A stretch of 9,180 nucleotides of DNA from JANXQE01 sp035294005 (GTDB taxonomy: Bacteria > Verrucomicrobiota > Verrucomicrobiia > Limisphaerales > UBA8199), in the NCBI GenBank assembly GCA_035294005.1, contig DATGLT010000335.1:1-9180 (forward strand), given 5' to 3'. The translations under genes and the position numbers were made by a program. Shown piece after piece: positions 5,980 to 9,180 of the stretch; the first letter of the stretch is position 1, and each line of letters starts with the position of its first letter. Below the pieces are notes generated by a model. It saw nothing but the letters and a program-made list of their open reading frames with translations, was not told the origin of the DNA and ran no database searches.

Positions 5980-7584
5980 CTAGGGCGCTTTCAGCCCGAT
6001 CGTCACGTTGGTTCCACTTACGGAAGGAGTCCCAAGCTGGACACCCGCAACATCGGCTTTAACACGGTAGAAGTTCGGTCCCTGCGAGCCGGAGGTGATC
6101 AGCGACGAACTCGAGCTGTCGTAGCTCGATTGGGTATCGAGGTATGGACCGGTCACTTTACCGCTCTTTTGCAGCGTGACTGTCACCGAGAGATCATTCG
6201 GTGACCCCGCCAGCGGCGGATTGAGGTAGGGAAAGACGGACTGGAACATATCGGCCGTGACGAGGGCGCCATCGGTGAATGGCAGTTGCCCTGAAGGCGC
6301 CATGTTGGTCGAAAGCAGCTTGCCCATAACCACCCGCAACGCGACGTCCACGACATCATCCCCTGGTCGCCGGCCATTGGGAAACCCGGCCACATCGCCC
6401 GCGATCACTCCGAGATTATTTTGCGCGGTGGCGGGAACCGGAGGCGTGGTGGTGTTGAGCCGGAGCATCTCAGCAGTGGCCGCAGTTTGGTTCAACCCGG
6501 GGATACCCGTCAGGAACACTTCCACCAGGTCGGTGCGAGGAAAGTTTGTCGGGGCGCGCACGCCCGCCGCTCCAAAGAGCAATTCGATCAACGCGGGCAA
6601 GGTTGGGTGAGTAACATAATTTGCGAACTGTGCGTCGTCCTTGGGTTCGCTCGCATTGAAGGCGTCTTTGTCCTTGAGGCCAATCACAACCTCGTTGACG
6701 AGCGGTTGGCCCAGGCGCGAAACCTGAACCAGGTTTGTTCCCTGGAACTGGCTGGCAGTCGTCCACGCTGCGATGACCGGGCTGGCGCCGTTGGTGAGAC
6801 AAACTGCCGGCACCTCCAGCACCAGGGCTGTGACGTTCTTGTCGGCCAGGCTGTTCCGGGTTCCGTTTACCGGCCCAAGCGGATTGCTCAGATTGATGAG
6901 GTCGAATGTTTCGCCCAGGTTGACGACAAACGGGTCCTTTCTCTGGCCGACAAATAATCTGCCCGGGATCGGGCAGCCCGGCAGGTTTACGGTGTAGATG
7001 TACGAATTGGCGTAGCTGTTGTAATCGGGAAGAGTCTTGTTGCCGATGTTGTCGACCGGCTTGGTGAACACGATCGAGCCATTGGCAGCGTTGGTCAGGT
7101 ACCGCGCCACCCCGGTCCGACGGTTTCCGGTAATCATTTTCACCGAATAATTCTCGACCACGTTCAGAGCCGAATTGTTGGTTGCGAAGATTTGGCCGGC
7201 GACAACCAGGGGAATTTCGTTGGTCACCTGATTTCCTGCCGGCCCAATCGGCAAGGCAATGTGCCGCTGGGTTTCCCAGAATTGGAATTGGAAAGTGATA
7301 TGTTCCTGCGCGTCTCCTGCGTTATCGATTTCGATCTCGTAAACGCCGTTAGTCTCGAGACGGAAATAGTTTGGGCCGCCATAGGCGTCCTGGAGCGGCA
7401 AATAGTCGGCCACGAACGTAACGAAGTTCGAGCGTCCGGATTCGTAGCTGTTGAACATGTAGAAATCGGCCCCATCCAGTTTCGGTGTGGCCGTGATGAG
7501 GGGAGCTTCGCGGTGACTGGAGGCCGGCGCGGTAAAGGCCGCCAGCAGCAGGCTCGCGATGTTCAGTAATTTCAATCGCTTCAT
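5980..7584 (-). CDS. DUF4331 family secreted protein
   Basis: This 534-residue protein is a clear DUF4331 member (biochemical role unknown to me). The signal peptide (KRLKLLNIASLLLAAFTAP) leads into SHREAPLI (23-30), the family's signature start, then DGADFYMFNSYE (37-48) and PLQDAYGGPNYF (63-74). Further family blocks are FVGQRKDPFVVNLGETFDLI (211-230), RLGQPLVNEVVIGLKDKDAF (290-309), the Gly-Arg-Arg-Pro-Gly-Asp-Asp-Val-x-Asp block near 404-413, and VFPYLNPPLAGSPN near the end of the domain. A C-terminal extension of about 70 residues follows (from about 464), with a Ser-rich run (SSYDSSSSS) and GPNFYRV, a tail style seen in Verrucomicrobiota secreted proteins. The protein is probably exported to the periplasm or cell surface. 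It is first in the minus-strand set, so its upstream region (7585-7731) should carry the promoter. The gene after it starts 27 bp downstream. Confidence 0.9.
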   Translation of the reverse strand: MKRLKLLNIASLLLAAFTAPASSHREAPLITATPKLDGADFYMFNSYESGRSNFVTFVADYLPLQDAYGGPNYFRLETNGVYEIEIDNAGDAQEHITFQFQFWETQRHIALPIGPAGNQVTNEIPLVVAGQIFATNNSALNVVENYSVKMITGNRRTGVARYLTNAANGSIVFTKPVDNIGNKTLPDYNSYANSYIYTVNLPGCPIPGRLFVGQRKDPFVVNLGETFDLINLSNPLGPVNGTRNSLADKNVTALVLEVPAVCLTNGASPVIAAWTTASQFQGTNLVQVSRLGQPLVNEVVIGLKDKDAFNASEPKDDAQFANYVTHPTLPALIELLFGAAGVRAPTNFPRTDLVEVFLTGIPGLNQTAATAEMLRLNTTTPPVPATAQNNLGVIAGDVAGFPNGRRPGDDVVDVALRVVMGKLLSTNMAPSGQLPFTDGALVTADMFQSVFPYLNPPLAGSPNDLSVTVTLQKSGKVTGPYLDTQSSYDSSSSSLITSGSQGPNFYRVKADVAGVQLGTPSVSGTNVTIGLKAP

Positions 7585-7616
7585 AGTTGGTGCTTCAAAC
7601 GTGCTGTTTTGGTTGA

Positions 7617-7637
7617 GTTAACGACGATGACGTAAAC
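7617..7637. promoter_or_regulatory. Imperfect 21-bp dyad in the divergent promoter region
   Basis: The arms GTTAACGAC (7617-7625) and GACGTAAAC (7629-7637) are inverted repeats matching at 7 of 9 positions around a 3-nt centre. They lie 32 bp upstream of the DUF4331 start, in the 147-bp gap shared with the divergent pyruvyl transferase gene. Size and position fit an operator for a dimeric regulator of the DUF4331-TPR-HupE set. No regulator gene is in the window and I cannot identify -35/-10 elements with confidence. Confidence 0.3.
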
Positions 7638-7731
7638 AGAACGAGCGAGCCGCGCATCTGGATGCATGATTTTTTTTGAGGCGACAAAGGCTGGCTAAAC
7701 CGGCGGGCATGACTGAGAATTCGCCGCTCGG

Positions 7732-8916
7732 ATGCGAATCATTCTGGACAATGGCGCGTACACATTGCGGAACATGGGCGACGTGGCGATGTTGCAGGCG
7801 TCGGTCCGCCGGTTGCGCGAGTTGGCCGATCGTCCGGAGCTGATGGTCCTGACGACAAACCCTCAGCTCCTGAATCGATATTGCCCGGGCACAATTCCAT
7901 TGTCCGTGAAGTCGCGTGATGCCGGTTACGCGCCGCTACGTCCCGCGGGATCGCCCTGGGCAGAGTGGTGGGCCCGGTTCAAACTCCGGTGGAAGCGGGT
8001 CCCGAAGGAAGCCGTTGAGTTTCAAAACGCGCTGGCTCCCGCGCATGCGGTCTTTCTTTGCGGCGGCGGATTCCTGAACGACCTCAACCCGTATCAGACC
8101 CGTCCCGTGTTGAGGATGCTGACGGACGCCGCGGCGCGTGGGAAACGTGTCGCCATGTTCAGCCAGGGCCTGGGCCCGTTGGAAAGCCCGGAATTGCTAA
8201 GCCTTCTGGGGATGGCGTGCCGGGCGGGGGTCAAGGTGGCTTTACGAGAACCGCTGCACGGGGTTGAGATTCTCGAGCGAGCCGGCGCAAACGCAGCCCG
8301 GTATTCAATTACTGGCGACGACGCTATTGAAGCCGCAGTTGAACATAGAAATGTTGTGGACCAGACCGCGCTCGGGTTTTCGATTCGGCAGGTGGCCTAT
8401 TCCGAGGTGGAATCCAAGCATCTGGAAATCGCCGGCAGCGCGTTGGACGAATTGGCGACTCGGTTGTCCGCCCAGGTTGTCCCTCTGCCCGTTTCATTTA
8501 ACAGCCACGAAAGCGACCACGCGGTCATTTCGAAACTCACGGGCGCCGAGGTTCCCGAACTCGGCGCCGACGAACCGGAGGCCCTGATCCGGGCGACTGG
8601 TCGATGCCGGCTGGTGGTGACGGGGACCTACCACGCAGCTGTGTTTGCGCTGGCGCAGGGGATTCCTTGCGTGAGTTTCTACGTCTCGACGTATTATCGC
8701 AATAAGATGGACGGTCTATCGCGGCAATTCCCCGGAGGCTGTAAGCTCGTCGATTTGAACTTGCCCGATGCCCGTGTCCGGCTGATCCAAAGCGCCCTCG
8801 AGTTTTGGGAGACCACACGGAATTCGCTGTCGCAGGAATTGCGCGCCGCCGCTTCCGAGCAGGTCCTCGTCGCGCGCGGGTTTTATAAAGCTGCCCTCGG
8901 CCAGGCCGGCGGCTAG
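7732..8916 (+). CDS. Polysaccharide pyruvyl transferase family protein
   Basis: This 394-residue protein belongs to the polysaccharide pyruvyl transferase family (CsaB/WcaK-like), which transfers pyruvate from phosphoenolpyruvate to sugars of exopolysaccharides or cell-wall polymers as ketals. Visible family blocks are the N-terminal NMGDVAMLQA (14-23), CGGGFLND (110-117), SQGLGP (144-149), LREP (171-174), ITGDDAI (193-199), and TGTYHAAVFALAQGIPCV (297-314) followed by YRNKMDGL (322-329). Length is normal and there is no signal peptide, so it is probably cytoplasmic. The common 'RxHG/RxHA' block reads TYHA here, keeping the His but replacing the preceding Arg. The ATG at 7732 starts directly at the first beta-strand; an ATG at 7709 is out of frame. 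No clear ribosome binding site is seen. It is divergent from the DUF4331 gene and convergent with the next gene, so it may be transcribed alone. Acceptor sugar unknown. Confidence 0.85.
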   Translation: MRIILDNGAYTLRNMGDVAMLQASVRRLRELADRPELMVLTTNPQLLNRYCPGTIPLSVKSRDAGYAPLRPAGSPWAEWWARFKLRWKRVPKEAVEFQNALAPAHAVFLCGGGFLNDLNPYQTRPVLRMLTDAAARGKRVAMFSQGLGPLESPELLSLLGMACRAGVKVALREPLHGVEILERAGANAARYSITGDDAIEAAVEHRNVVDQTALGFSIRQVAYSEVESKHLEIAGSALDELATRLSAQVVPLPVSFNSHESDHAVISKLTGAEVPELGADEPEALIRATGRCRLVVTGTYHAAVFALAQGIPCVSFYVSTYYRNKMDGLSRQFPGGCKLVDLNLPDARVRLIQSALEFWETTRNSLSQELRAAASEQVLVARGFYKAALGQAGG

Positions 8917-9180
8917 GACCGTCTCAGCAGGCGTTTCAAGTGGAATGATAGCCGTCGTGAGAAGGCTTTGCCGTCCTGCGAAATCTCAAATTCCATCTCG
9001 AGGGCTTCCCGCGCGGTGTGGTATGGCCAGGAACCCTTGACGGCGCGTTTCAACAACCGTTGCACGTCACGATTGAAAGCGCTTCGCCTGTGGGATTCGT
9101 CTGTTTGCGAGTTCGGGTTTGCCGGTGGAAGCGGCACATCGGGATTGTTGTCAAACACGCGCTTCAGAGCCGTCCCGAAG
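8913..9180 (-). CDS. 3' end of an unrecognised gene, cut by the window edge
   Basis: The minus-strand frame is open from the right edge to a TAG at 8913-8915, giving 88 visible C-terminal residues. A GTG at 9158 could serve as a start, but the frame stays open upstream (FGTALKRVFDNNPDVPLPP), so I treat the gene as starting outside the window. The visible part has a Pro/Asn-rich linker, then a basic helical tail (VQRLLKRAVKGSWPYHTARE, ending in SFHLKRLLRRS). I do not recognise the family. Its stop codon shares the CTAG palindrome with the stop of the convergent pyruvyl transferase gene. The good fit of the two gene ends supports it as real coding sequence. Confidence 0.6.
   Translation of the reverse strand, partial: FGTALKRVFDNNPDVPLPPANPNSQTDESHRRSAFNRDVQRLLKRAVKGSWPYHTAREALEMEFEISQDGKAFSRRLSFHLKRLLRRS

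Noticed and set aside
6421..6957. Long plus-strand frame opposite the DUF4331 gene
   Set aside because: Shadow of a confidently recognised gene with no features of its own.
7654..7677. GCATC/GATGC hairpin followed by eight T residues, a possible intrinsic terminator
   Set aside because: The full stem leaves a 2-nt loop (or only 4 bp with a 4-nt loop), and it sits upstream of both divergent genes, where no transcript is expected to end on the plus strand.

Overview
The window looks like chromosomal DNA from a GC-rich member of the Verrucomicrobiota, possibly the Pedosphaera/Limisphaerales side. This is inferred from protein style. The DUF4331 protein, and a fragment downstream of the barrel gene, end in a tail containing 'FYRV', which I associate with secreted proteins of this phylum. 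Shine-Dalgarno sequences are mostly absent or weak. No rRNA, tRNA, CRISPR array, intact insertion sequence or origin is visible.

Layout. Positions 1-416 are a gene-free, AT-richer stretch (about 44% GC by hand count, against about 63% at 481-540) with two hairpin-forming inverted repeats. At 425-446 a perfect 11-bp tandem repeat marks an abrupt junction with GC-rich DNA. Next, on the minus strand, is a decayed toxin-antitoxin pair: an addiction-module antitoxin with an in-frame stop (684-905) and a ParE/RelE-type toxin with a stop, a frameshift and a replaced C-terminus (417-691). Two minus-strand genes of unknown function follow, a small three-helix membrane protein (1004-1288) and a small secreted protein (1429-1896).

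The core is a minus-strand gene set read from 7584 down to 2201: a DUF4331 secreted protein, a periplasmic TPR protein, a HupE/UreJ-type multi-helix membrane protein with a periplasmic EF-hand-like loop, and an outer-membrane beta-barrel of the 'MetA-pathway/transporter' type. The first three are tightly packed (27-bp and 3-bp gaps); the barrel follows after a gap of roughly 190 bp. Together they supply an inner-membrane, a periplasmic, an outer-membrane and an exported component. They may form an envelope-spanning metal or solute handling system. This is the best candidate for an undescribed system here, but its substrate cannot be read from the sequence.

Upstream, a 147-bp divergent region with an imperfect dyad (7617-7637) separates this set from a plus-strand polysaccharide pyruvyl transferase family gene (7732-8916). 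That gene converges on, and shares a CTAG stop palindrome with, an unrecognised minus-strand gene that runs off the right edge.
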